This document shows, in pieces, positions 15,441 through 22,781 of a stretch of 59,157 nt of DNA. A program made the position numbers and the translations under genes. The notes beneath the pieces are model-generated. The model ran no database searches and was not told where the DNA came from. It saw only the letters and a program-made list of their open reading frames with translations. Position 1 is the first letter of the stretch; each line of letters starts with the position of its first letter. This stretch comes from Pedobacter sp. SYP-B3415. Its GTDB lineage: Bacteria > Bacteroidota > Bacteroidia > Sphingobacteriales > Sphingobacteriaceae. The stretch is from NCBI RefSeq assembly GCF_004138205.1, contig NZ_RXNQ01000012.1, forward strand, positions 1 to 59,157. The letters are read 5' to 3'.

Positions 15441-16694
15441 ATGGGACTAAGAAGAGTTGTAGTAACAGGGCTCGGTGCGCTCACTCCAATAGGTAATAAC
15501 GTTCCTGATTTTTGGAACGCTTTAACTGCTGGCGTGAGCGGAGCTGCTCTTATCCAGGGCTTTAATACGGAGAAGTTCAAAACCAAATTCGCATGCGAGG
15601 TTAAAAACTTCAATCCTGAAGAATTCCTTGATCGCAAGGAGGCCCGTAAACTCGACCCGTTTGTGCAATATGCCCTTGTTTCGACTGAAGAGGCGATCAA
15701 GGATGCCGGTCTGGATTTCGAGAACCTGGATACCAACCGTATCGGTGTGATCTGGGGCTCGGGAATCGGCGGTTTAAAAACATTTCTTGACGAGGTGGTG
15801 AATTTCGCTAAAGGTGATGGAACCCCGCGTTACAATCCGTTTTTTATTCCAAAAATGATCCTGGACATTGCGCCGGGTCATATCTCTATTAAGTATGGCC
15901 TTCGCGGGCCAAATTTTTCGACTGTTTCGGCCTGTGCATCTTCTACAAATGCGCTGATCGATTCGATGAATTACATCCGCACCGGTTATGCAGATGTAAT
16001 CATTAGCGGAGGCTCTGAAGCCATCATCAATGAAGCGGGTATCGGCGGTTTCAATGCCATGCACGCGCTTTCTACACGCAATGATGATCCGGCGACAGCC
16101 TCCCGCCCGTTTGATAAAGACCGTGACGGCTTTGTAGCCGGTGAAGGTTCGGGCACAATTATTCTCGAAGAACTCGAGCATGCCAAAGCACGCGGTGCAA
16201 AGATCTACGCCGAAATTGTTGGCGGAGGTATGAGCGCCGATGCAAACCATATTACAGCACCTCATCCCGAAGGGCTTGGCGCGCGCCTGGTTATGACCAA
16301 TGCGCTTCGCGACGCCGGCCTGACCGTTGAAGATATTGATTATATCAACGTTCATGGAACGTCAACGCCCCTGGGCGACATCAGCGAAACTAAAGCCATT
16401 GTAGACCTGTTCGGTGAACATGCTTACAAATTAAACATCAGTTCTACGAAGTCTATGACAGGCCACCTGCTCGGAGCAGCCGGTGCCGTAGAGTCGATCG
16501 CTTCTATTCTGGCAATCAAAGAAGGTGTCGTTCCTCCAACCATCAACCACTTTACAGATGATCCGCAGATTGATCCCGAACTGAACTTTACGTTCAATCA
16601 GGCTCAGAAACGCGAAATCCGGGCTGCATTGAGCAATACCTTTGGTTTCGGCGGTCACAATGCTTCTGTGGTTTTCAAAAAGTTTGAAGAATAG
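15441..16694 (+). CDS. fabF: Beta-ketoacyl-ACP synthase II
   Basis: FabF condenses malonyl-ACP with acyl-ACP in fatty-acid elongation. The 417-residue product carries the catalytic triad: Cys165 in TVSACASSTNALIDS, the first histidine in NVHGTSTPLGD and the second in SMTGHLLGAAGAVES, plus the glycine-rich C-terminus NTFGFGGHNASVVF. Length and motifs are those of a full, active enzyme. It follows acpP by 18 bases and is most likely cotranscribed with it; rnc follows after about 96 bases. Confidence 0.97.
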   Translation: MGLRRVVVTGLGALTPIGNNVPDFWNALTAGVSGAALIQGFNTEKFKTKFACEVKNFNPEEFLDRKEARKLDPFVQYALVSTEEAIKDAGLDFENLDTNRIGVIWGSGIGGLKTFLDEVVNFAKGDGTPRYNPFFIPKMILDIAPGHISIKYGLRGPNFSTVSACASSTNALIDSMNYIRTGYADVIISGGSEAIINEAGIGGFNAMHALSTRNDDPATASRPFDKDRDGFVAGEGSGTIILEELEHAKARGAKIYAEIVGGGMSADANHITAPHPEGLGARLVMTNALRDAGLTVEDIDYINVHGTSTPLGDISETKAIVDLFGEHAYKLNISSTKSMTGHLLGAAGAVESIASILAIKEGVVPPTINHFTDDPQIDPELNFTFNQAQKREIRAALSNTFGFGGHNASVVFKKFEE

Positions 16695-16790
16695 TTTACG
16701 CTGATCTTTCCGCGCTGCGATAATTTGCATCCTGGCACGAAATAATATAAATTAGCTTAATTGGTTAAGCTGCTGTTGTTTATTCGCTGA

Positions 16791-17519
16791 ATGCCTATTT
16801 TAAAATTCTACAAACTCTACTTTTCGCCGCAAAAAGAATTCGTAAGGAACCTTCGTAACGTTATAGGTTATGTTCCGGGTAATGTCTCTTTGTACCAGAT
16901 GGCTTTCAGGCACCGGTCTATGGCCAGGGTATTAAAAAACGGCAGCCGCAGCAGCAATGAGCGTCTTGAATTTCTCGGCGATGCCGTTCTGGGCTCGGTT
17001 ATCGCAGAGCTGCTTTTTAAACACTATCCCTACCGGGAGGAAGGCTTTTTAACCGAAATGCGTTCCAAAATTGTAAACCGTGCAAATCTGAACCAGCTTG
17101 CCCGCAAAATGGGCTTTGATAAGTTTATTCAGTTTGACCAGAAATCGGTCAGCATTCAGACCAAACACAATTCGATGCTCGGCGATGCTTTTGAAGCACT
17201 CATCGGAGCTATCTATCTTGATCGTGGTTATAACTTTACCCGCGAATTTCTTTTAAACCGCATCGTAAAACCGCACATCGACATCCATACACTTGAACTT
17301 ACAGAAACGAATTTTAAAAGTAAACTGATTGAATGGTGCCAGCGTCATGGCAAAGATGTGTCTTTCGAACTAACGAACAACGGCGACGGCGAAAGCACAA
17401 AATTATTTACCGTACAGGTATTGGTTGAAGGTGAAAGCAAAGGTATAGGGCGCGACTACAACAAGAAGAATGCGGAAAAAATGGCTGCTGAGAAAGCCTG
17501 CGAAATGCTGGCAATTTAA
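16791..17519 (+). CDS. rnc: Ribonuclease III
   Basis: RNase III cuts double-stranded RNA in rRNA maturation and mRNA turnover. The 242-residue product has the signature NERLEFLGDAVLGSVIAELLF in the nuclease domain, the second acidic cluster in HNSMLGDAFEALIGAIYLDRG, and a C-terminal double-stranded-RNA-binding domain (FKSKLIEWCQRHGKDVSFEL ... KKNAEKMAAEKACEML). The N-terminus is about 20 residues longer than in E. coli, as is common in this phylum. The leader just upstream contains a short perfect inverted repeat (AGCTTAA-TTGG-TTAAGCT, near 16755-16772). In E. coli the enzyme cleaves its own leader, so this could be a self-regulatory hairpin. Confidence 0.95.
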   Translation: MPILKFYKLYFSPQKEFVRNLRNVIGYVPGNVSLYQMAFRHRSMARVLKNGSRSSNERLEFLGDAVLGSVIAELLFKHYPYREEGFLTEMRSKIVNRANLNQLARKMGFDKFIQFDQKSVSIQTKHNSMLGDAFEALIGAIYLDRGYNFTREFLLNRIVKPHIDIHTLELTETNFKSKLIEWCQRHGKDVSFELTNNGDGESTKLFTVQVLVEGESKGIGRDYNKKNAEKMAAEKACEMLAI

Positions 17520-17539
17520 CCGCCATGACCTCATACCTG

Positions 17540-18295
17540 TTAGTCAGGTTTCACATCTCCGCGCAGAATCGCATTGATGCTGTCTATAGACAAATTTTCC
17601 TCGGGATTTTTCAGATAGCGGTTATAGCTCTCTTTGACATATTTGATGGCATCGTAACTATTCCACTTCCGCACAGTCTGGTAATCCGGGCGATAGTTAA
17701 ATACAAACGACTGTAGTTCCTTCCCGCGCAGCGGTGTATGTTGTGCCACCAGCCGGCTATTGAAAAGCTGATCTACAAGGATGTTCTGATTTTCAGACGC
17801 ATAGTATCTTCCGAACCTGCGCGCATTACGCGGCGTACGGCCAAAGGCCTCATAAATTGCTGTTAAAGGCGTAAACAGAAATGAAAGAAAAGGCGGTTTG
17901 CCTTCATAAAAAGATCCGTTTCTTTTAAAATCGCGCTTCGTTTCATCAAGACCGGCTTTCCGGTTAAATCCTGTTATGGTTACATCTTCCAGCACATTGA
18001 CCATCGGAACAAGCTTTACCACCATCGGCGCGGCAGATGATACCGCCAGTCGCTGTTCATTAAATCCGCGCCGGCTAAAGATCAACGTATCTCCGGCCGC
18101 GGCACTAATGCTAAACAATCCCAGATCACTGCTTACAACAACGAAGCGGTTGCGCTTATTAGTAACCTCAACCCCGCCAACCCGGTTTTTAGTTCCCCAT
18201 TCAAGTATAGCGCCTGTTACCTCCCGATTCTGGGCAGATAGCCTTCCGGCAAACAGAAGAGAAAAAGCACAAATGAATAAAAGGAATTTTGGCAT
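17540..18295 (-). CDS. Exported protein with a carboxypeptidase-regulatory-like domain
   Basis: A 251-residue protein of unrecognised function. The start at ATG 18295 gives the signal peptide MPKFLLFICAFSLLFAGR; the longer frame would add residues before it. After cleavage comes a carboxypeptidase-D-regulatory-like beta-sandwich (REVTGAILEWGTKNRVGGVE ... ISAAAGDTLIFSRRGFNEQRL), then a basic, probably helical C-terminal half rich in Arg, Asn and Tyr. The architecture is common among Bacteroidota envelope proteins of unknown role. A perfect -7 element TATCTTTG lies on the complement of 18307-18314, so the leader is only about 8 bases. It is convergent with rnc and divergent from plsC. Confidence 0.65.
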   Translation of the reverse strand: MPKFLLFICAFSLLFAGRLSAQNREVTGAILEWGTKNRVGGVEVTNKRNRFVVVSSDLGLFSISAAAGDTLIFSRRGFNEQRLAVSSAAPMVVKLVPMVNVLEDVTITGFNRKAGLDETKRDFKRNGSFYEGKPPFLSFLFTPLTAIYEAFGRTPRNARRFGRYYASENQNILVDQLFNSRLVAQHTPLRGKELQSFVFNYRPDYQTVRKWNSYDAIKYVKESYNRYLKNPEENLSIDSINAILRGDVKPD

Positions 18296-18306
18296 CGAAT
18301 GATCTT

Positions 18307-18314
18307 CAAAGATA
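18307..18314 (-). promoter_or_regulatory. -7 promoter element of the exported-protein gene
   Basis: On the minus strand TATCTTTG fits TAnnTTTG, with 11 bases between it and the ATG at 18295. The divergent plsC starts 49 bases away on the other side. Confidence 0.45.
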
Positions 18315-18363
18315 TTTGTTAAAATTAGCAATTGTTAGGCGTAAAATCTGTTAAAAAAGGTTA

Positions 18364-19098
18364 ATGAATATCAGAAGATTTCTCGGTTTGATTTTTCTCG
18401 TTTACGCCGGACTGATCTTTCTTGTCTTCATGCTGGTTGTGAGTCCTTTTGTTGTGGCATCGGCAGTAGCGGGGCAGAAAAAACTCGCTTTTGCTTTTCT
18501 CCGGATCTGGGCTGCGGCATTCTCTTCGCTCACATTTTTCAGATTCGGGCGTAGATTGGCTGTTGAAATCAATCCGGATCAGGCGCACATTTATGTAGGC
18601 AACCACAGTTCTTATCTTGATGCTGTAGCCATTGTTCGTTGTCTGCCCCAGGAATTTAGTCCGCTGGGTAAAATAGAAATGACCCGTATACCCGTTTTTG
18701 GCTGGATGTACCGGCATATGGTTGTTACGATAGACCGCAGCAGCAAGGAAAGCAGGGAATGTTCGGTTCTACGCTTGCAGGAACGCCTGCGCCAGGGTGA
18801 ATCTGTGCTTATTTTCCCAGAAGGAACAATGAACCGGGGCCCTGATATCCTGCTTCCCTTCTACGATGGCGCCTTCAGGCTGGCCATTGAGACGGCTACG
18901 CCGGTTCTTCCCTTCGCAATCTTGAACAGCAGAAAACTATTGCCGCGTAGCGATGTACTCATGCTCAGGCCAGGCCTTGTAAGCGTTATAATCGGCGAGC
19001 CGGTCCCTACAGCTGGGCTTAAGCTGCAGGATCTACCTGAACTGAAACTACGTGCTGAAGAACAGATACGCATGATGCTGCGCACGAAACAAGTTTGA
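18364..19098 (+). CDS. plsC: 1-acyl-sn-glycerol-3-phosphate acyltransferase
   Basis: PlsC acylates lysophosphatidate to phosphatidate at the inner membrane in phospholipid synthesis. The 244-residue product starts with a membrane segment (FLGLIFLVYAGLIFLVFMLV). It carries the acyltransferase motifs: HSSYLD at 81-86 (H-x4-D), the substrate motif IPVFGWMYRHMVVTIDRS, and FPEGTMNRG at 151-159. Length is normal. It is the first gene of a plus-strand run of plsC, yicC, gmk, nadD and the broken miaE, although yicC has its own -7 element. Confidence 0.9.
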   Translation: MNIRRFLGLIFLVYAGLIFLVFMLVVSPFVVASAVAGQKKLAFAFLRIWAAAFSSLTFFRFGRRLAVEINPDQAHIYVGNHSSYLDAVAIVRCLPQEFSPLGKIEMTRIPVFGWMYRHMVVTIDRSSKESRECSVLRLQERLRQGESVLIFPEGTMNRGPDILLPFYDGAFRLAIETATPVLPFAILNSRKLLPRSDVLMLRPGLVSVIIGEPVPTAGLKLQDLPELKLRAEEQIRMMLRTKQV

Positions 19099-19127
19099 CC
19101 GCACTGCGCATTGCCCAATGGTTTTTC

Positions 19128-19135
19128 TATCTTTG
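19128..19135 (+). promoter_or_regulatory. -7 promoter element of yicC, three bases before the ATG
   Basis: TATCTTTG fits TAnnTTTG exactly and is followed by CAC and the ATG at 19139, the same spacing as at pnuC and the luciferase-like gene. Transcription would start at or beside the ATG. Confidence 0.5.
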
Positions 19136-19138
19136 CAC

Positions 19139-20014
19139 ATGATCAAATCCATGACCGGGTACGGCATCGCAACTGCAGACGCTCCGGAAAGCAGGTACAG
19201 TGTCGAAATCAAATCACTGAACAGCAAATTCTTCGAACTCAACCTGAAACTGCCAAAAGCTTATGCGGAAAAAGAACTTGCCGTTCGCAACCTCTGCAGC
19301 AAGGAAATTGAACGTGGAAAGGTAAGTGTAACGATTGTCGCGGAAAAGAACAACGCTGAAGCGAAAGGCGCCAAAATAAACACGGCACTCGTTCAGCAAT
19401 ACTTCAGTCAGCTTAAGGCGCTCGATCTTGAACTGGGTGCCGGTAGCCAGGACCTGCTTTCAACAATTCTGAATTTCCCGGAGGTAATCAGTTATAGCGA
19501 AGAAACCGTTAGCGAAGAGGAATGGGCTCAGGTTCAGGCTACCTTTGCAGAGGCGCTTCATAATTTTAATGCCTTCCGCAGAACCGAAGGTGCGGTATTG
19601 AGTAAAGACCTGAGTCTGCGCATAGGCAATATCCTTTCAAATCTTGCAGAACTTGAGATACTCGAGCCACAACGGATCAAACACATCCGGGAAAAGTTCA
19701 GCCGCTTCCTGGAAGACGCGGTTGGCAAGGCCAATATAGATATGAACCGTTTTGAGCAGGAACTGATCTACTATATTGATAAGATAGACATAACAGAAGA
19801 AAAGATCAGACTGAACAGTCACTGCGACTATTTTCTTCAAACGCTTGGCAACGCTGACGCAAACGGTAAAAAACTGGGATTTATTTCGCAGGAGATTGGC
19901 CGGGAGATCAATACCATGGGAGCAAAGGCCAATGACGCCGGCATGCAGAAACTTGTTGTGGGAATGAAAGAGGAACTTGAGAAAATCAAGGAACAATTGT
20001 TAAACGTACTTTAA
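19139..20014 (+). CDS. YicC family protein (predicted endoribonuclease)
   Basis: The 291-residue product belongs to the YicC family, which in E. coli is reported to act as an RNA-processing endoribonuclease. The start MIKSMTGYG is the family signature N-terminus, and the C-terminal DUF1732 block is clear (LGFISQEIGREINTMGAKAN, VVGMKEELEKIKEQLLNVL). A longer frame from 19118 would only add MVFLSLH and overlaps the -7 element, so the ATG at 19139 is preferred. gmk follows after 17 bases; the yicC-gmk pairing is widespread in bacteria and suggests cotranscription. Confidence 0.9.
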   Translation: MIKSMTGYGIATADAPESRYSVEIKSLNSKFFELNLKLPKAYAEKELAVRNLCSKEIERGKVSVTIVAEKNNAEAKGAKINTALVQQYFSQLKALDLELGAGSQDLLSTILNFPEVISYSEETVSEEEWAQVQATFAEALHNFNAFRRTEGAVLSKDLSLRIGNILSNLAELEILEPQRIKHIREKFSRFLEDAVGKANIDMNRFEQELIYYIDKIDITEEKIRLNSHCDYFLQTLGNADANGKKLGFISQEIGREINTMGAKANDAGMQKLVVGMKEELEKIKEQLLNVL

Positions 20015-20031
20015 TCGCGCTTGCCTGATTT

Positions 20032-20601
20032 ATGATACAAGGGAAACTTATTATTTTTTCAGCCCCATCGGGTGCCGGCAAAACCACAATTGTACATCAC
20101 CTGTTGCGGAAATTTCCGGAGATCAGCTTCTCCATCTCAGCTACCACGCGTGAAAGCCGGGGCACGGAGCAACATGAAAAAGATTATTACTTTATCAGCA
20201 AGGAAGAATTTCTGCATCGGGTTGCACACCAGGAATTTGTTGAATTTGAGGAAGTATACAACGGCACTTTTTACGGTACCCTGCGTTCAGAAATCGACCG
20301 CATCTGGGCAGACGGCAGGCACGTAATTTTTGACATTGACGTAGAAGGCGGCCTGCGGCTGAAGCGGAAGTATGAAGATGACGCGCTGGCAATATTTGTT
20401 CAGCCACCTTCGCTGGAGGTTTTGAAGGAACGGTTAAGCGGGCGAGGTACAGACAGTGCAGAGAAACTACAGGAGCGGTTTGCAAAGGCTGAGAAAGAGC
20501 TGAAATACGCCGATAAATTTGACGTGATTTTGAAAAACACTGATCTTAATATTGCCTGTGCTGAGGCAGAAGAACTCGTAAAAAAATTTATTTATAATTA
20601 G
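20032..20601 (+). CDS. gmk: Guanylate kinase
   Basis: Gmk phosphorylates GMP to GDP with ATP in purine nucleotide metabolism. The 189-residue product has the P-loop FSAPSGAGKTTI (9-20), the GMP-binding segment SISATTRESRGTEQHEKDY, YNGTFYGT, and the conserved IDVEGGLRLK. Full length, no oddities. It sits between yicC (17 bases upstream) and nadD (13 bases downstream), so it is probably part of that operon. Confidence 0.97.
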   Translation: MIQGKLIIFSAPSGAGKTTIVHHLLRKFPEISFSISATTRESRGTEQHEKDYYFISKEEFLHRVAHQEFVEFEEVYNGTFYGTLRSEIDRIWADGRHVIFDIDVEGGLRLKRKYEDDALAIFVQPPSLEVLKERLSGRGTDSAEKLQERFAKAEKELKYADKFDVILKNTDLNIACAEAEELVKKFIYN

Positions 20602-20614
20602 ATCGGGGCTTGCC

Positions 20615-21184
20615 ATGACCGGATTATTTTTTGGCTCCTTTAATCCTATCCACATTGGGCACCTCATTATTGCCAATTACATGGCAAGTTATACCAGCCT
20701 TGAAGAGGTCTGGTTTGTTGTATCGCCGCTTAACCCTTTAAAAGAGCGGAAAGGCCTGGCAGGAATGTATGACCGGCTGGAGATGGTTAACCTTGCTACC
20801 GATCAGGCGCCGGGCATCCGCGTCAGCGATATCGAATTCAAGCTGCCACAGCCCTCGTATACGATTGATACACTTGCATACCTCAAGGAAAGATACCCGG
20901 AGAAGACATTTGCACTGATCATGGGATCTGACAACCTCGTGTCTTTGCATAAATGGAAAAATCATGAGGTGCTGCTGCGCGACTATCAGATCTTTGTTTA
21001 TCCGCGGCCGGGTTTTGATCCAACGGCGTGGAAAAACCATCCGTCGATTGTAATTACCAATACGCCACTCATGGAAATTTCTTCGTCATTTGTGCGGAAA
21101 TCCATCACCGAAGGGAAAAACATCCGCTTTTTTGTCCCGGATAAGGTAATCGAATTTATGGAGAGTAAAAACATGTACAGATGA
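20615..21184 (+). CDS. nadD: Nicotinate-nucleotide adenylyltransferase
   Basis: NadD adenylates nicotinate mononucleotide in NAD synthesis. The 189-residue product has the nucleotidyltransferase signature FFGSFNPIHIGHLII near the N-terminus (GxFxPxHxGH), IMGSDNLVSLHKWKNHEVLL, and the C-terminal ISSSFVRKSI motif. Length is normal. It follows gmk by 13 bases; its last codons overlap the start of the broken miaE by four bases (ATGA). Together with the pnuC/kinase pair at 4.4-5.5 kb it gives the cell both a biosynthetic and a salvage entry to NAD. Confidence 0.94.
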   Translation: MTGLFFGSFNPIHIGHLIIANYMASYTSLEEVWFVVSPLNPLKERKGLAGMYDRLEMVNLATDQAPGIRVSDIEFKLPQPSYTIDTLAYLKERYPEKTFALIMGSDNLVSLHKWKNHEVLLRDYQIFVYPRPGFDPTAWKNHPSIVITNTPLMEISSSFVRKSITEGKNIRFFVPDKVIEFMESKNMYR

Positions 21185-21777
21185 AAACCGCCATACTAAA
21201 CCTGAAATTACCGACCGACCCTTTCTGGGTCAAAAACGTAGTGGAGGGCAACCTGCAGGCATTGTAGAGCGATCATGCATACTGTGAGCAAAAGGCCGCC
21301 AGCAATGCGATTACGCTGATTACACTCAATCCTGACCGGACAGAACTGGTGACTGCCATGTCTGCGCTTGCGCAGGAAGAGATGGAGCATTTTCAGCGCG
21401 TTCATCAGCACCTGGTAAAGCGTGGTTTTACGCTCGGCTGGGATAAAAAAGACGCCTACGTAAACGAACTGGTAAGATTTATGAAAAAAGGCGGATCGCC
21501 TACCGAACAGCTTACCGAGCGCCTGTTATTTGCTGCCATGATCGAAGCCAGAAGCTGCGAACGGTTCAAGGTTCTGGCAGCGCATATTGCAGATGCCGAA
21601 CTTGCCGGTTTTTACAAGGAATTAATGGCCAGTGAAGCCAATCACTACATGCTGTTTATTCGCCTGGCAAAGCTGTACGCCGCCGGTATAGACATTGACA
21701 GGCGCTGGCAAGAGTGGCTGGAATATGAAGGGAAGATAATCAGCAATTACGGCAAAGAGCAAAGCATTCACGGTTAG
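21181..21777 (+). pseudogene. miaE: miaE-type tRNA hydroxylase interrupted by an in-frame amber codon
   Basis: From the ATG at 21181 (overlapping the nadD stop) the frame reads MKTAILNLKLPTDPFWVKNV and on to codon 28, then TAG at 21265-21267, then SDHAYCEQKAASNAITLI and an uninterrupted 142-codon remainder to 21777. The whole frame of 198 codons aligns with MiaE, the diiron enzyme that hydroxylates ms2i6A at tRNA position 37. Family members have a hydrophobic residue, usually Leu or Ile-Leu, where the TAG stands, so a TTG-to-TAG change explains it. The diiron ligands all lie after the stop: CE at codons 35-36, EEMEH, EARSCER, EANHY. An internal GTG at 21349 would omit the first ligand. The frame is otherwise intact with normal codon use, so the change is recent or a sequencing error. 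Confidence 0.85.
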
Positions 21778-22478
21778 AAAATCAGGAAGATGGCCGGTTT
21801 TTTATGCAGATCGGGGGTATCCTTTTTCCATTGCGACACGGGCTGTGTTTTAATCAACTCATCATGTGCTGTCAGATTACAGGCTATACACAATTGTGTG
21901 TCAGGCCGGCAGCTTTTAATGACTTCTTCGAGAAGCTGGTTGTTGCGAAATGGCGTTTCTATAAAGATCTGTGTCTGCCGGTATTTTCGGGCAGAAACCT
22001 CGAGGTCGCGCAGCCGTTTTGCACGCTGCTCCTTATCAATTGGAAGATAACCGTGAAAAGAAAAGCTTTGTCCATTAAAACCCGATCCCATCAAAGCGAG
22101 GATGATAGAACTGGGGCCTGGCAAAGGTACAATACGAATTCCCTGCTTATGTGCTTCAGCAACGATATCCGCTCCGGGATCAGCAATGCCGGGGCATCCC
22201 GCCTCACTCATAAGTCCGACATCTTCTCCGTTATTTAATTCTGCAAAAAATTGTTTGAGTCCGCGGTTTCGCTGGTGTTTACCATAGTCATGAATAACAA
22301 GTTCATTTTGGGGCCGTTTTAAACCGGCTTCTTTTAAAAATCGCCTTGCCGTTTTTTCGTTTTCGACAATGTAGCAGCGAAGCTGATTAACCGTTTCGAT
22401 TATAAAAGGGGTAAATGTCTTTGCTGGTGCATCTTCAGCCAGCGGAACAGGTATCAGGAACAGGGTGCCTTTTTGCAT
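21774..22478 (-). CDS. SAM-dependent methyltransferase of the RsmI / tetrapyrrole methylase family
   Basis: A 234-residue tetrapyrrole-methylase-fold protein. Motifs include GTLFLIPVPL at the N-terminus, GLMSEAGCPGIADPGADIV, VPLPGPSSIILALMGSGFNG, FHGYLPIDKEQRAKRL and FIETPFRNNQLLEEVI. These match the RsmI branch, whose members 2'-O-methylate C1402 of 16S rRNA, but this shorter form lacks the C-terminal extension and has diverged at the N-terminus (PVPLAEDAP in place of PIGNLxD). It could be a Bacteroidota-specific paralogue, so I give no gene symbol. It converges on the broken miaE with a four-base overlap. Confidence 0.82.
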   Translation of the reverse strand: MQKGTLFLIPVPLAEDAPAKTFTPFIIETVNQLRCYIVENEKTARRFLKEAGLKRPQNELVIHDYGKHQRNRGLKQFFAELNNGEDVGLMSEAGCPGIADPGADIVAEAHKQGIRIVPLPGPSSIILALMGSGFNGQSFSFHGYLPIDKEQRAKRLRDLEVSARKYRQTQIFIETPFRNNQLLEEVIKSCRPDTQLCIACNLTAHDELIKTQPVSQWKKDTPDLHKKPAIFLIF

Positions 22479-22781
22479 GTGTAATGATAGGAAAAAAAAT
22501 AAGAATGCCCGGTCAAACGCTGCACAACAACCCTACTCAGCAGACAGGCTTTCTGCCGTATTTTATTCTACAAAATAATAAGTGTAGCAAATATTGCTAT
22601 GCAATGACCGTTTTAGCGCACAATAAAATATTATTTCTGCGGGCATTTCATGCAATTTTTGATCATCTAAACCGTTTTACTTATATTTAGTTAAGTGTTT
22701 GGCTCCTAGGGTTTAAACCATTTGCATATTTTGGTTCTCTAATTGATACACACACAGCGTTAGGTTAAAACACACACACAA
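22479..22781. other. Intergenic region with no recognisable gene
   Basis: An AT-rich stretch of about 300 bases separates the divergent methyltransferase and DUF6600 genes. It must hold both promoters, but I see no clean -33/-7 pair. It contains the short palindrome GGTTTAAACC (22709-22718), a distant inverted pair ATGCCCG / CGGGCAT, and a CA-rich leader just before the DUF6600 ATG. Confidence 0.5.

Noticed and set aside
16751..16775. tRNA-like D-arm sequence TTAGCTTAATTGGTTAAGC upstream of rnc
   Set aside because: No anticodon or T arm follows; it is better read as a short hairpin in the rnc leader.
21349..21777. A shorter functional MiaE starting at the internal GTG
   Set aside because: It would lack the first diiron ligand (CE at codons 35-36) and the first helix, so an active enzyme is unlikely.
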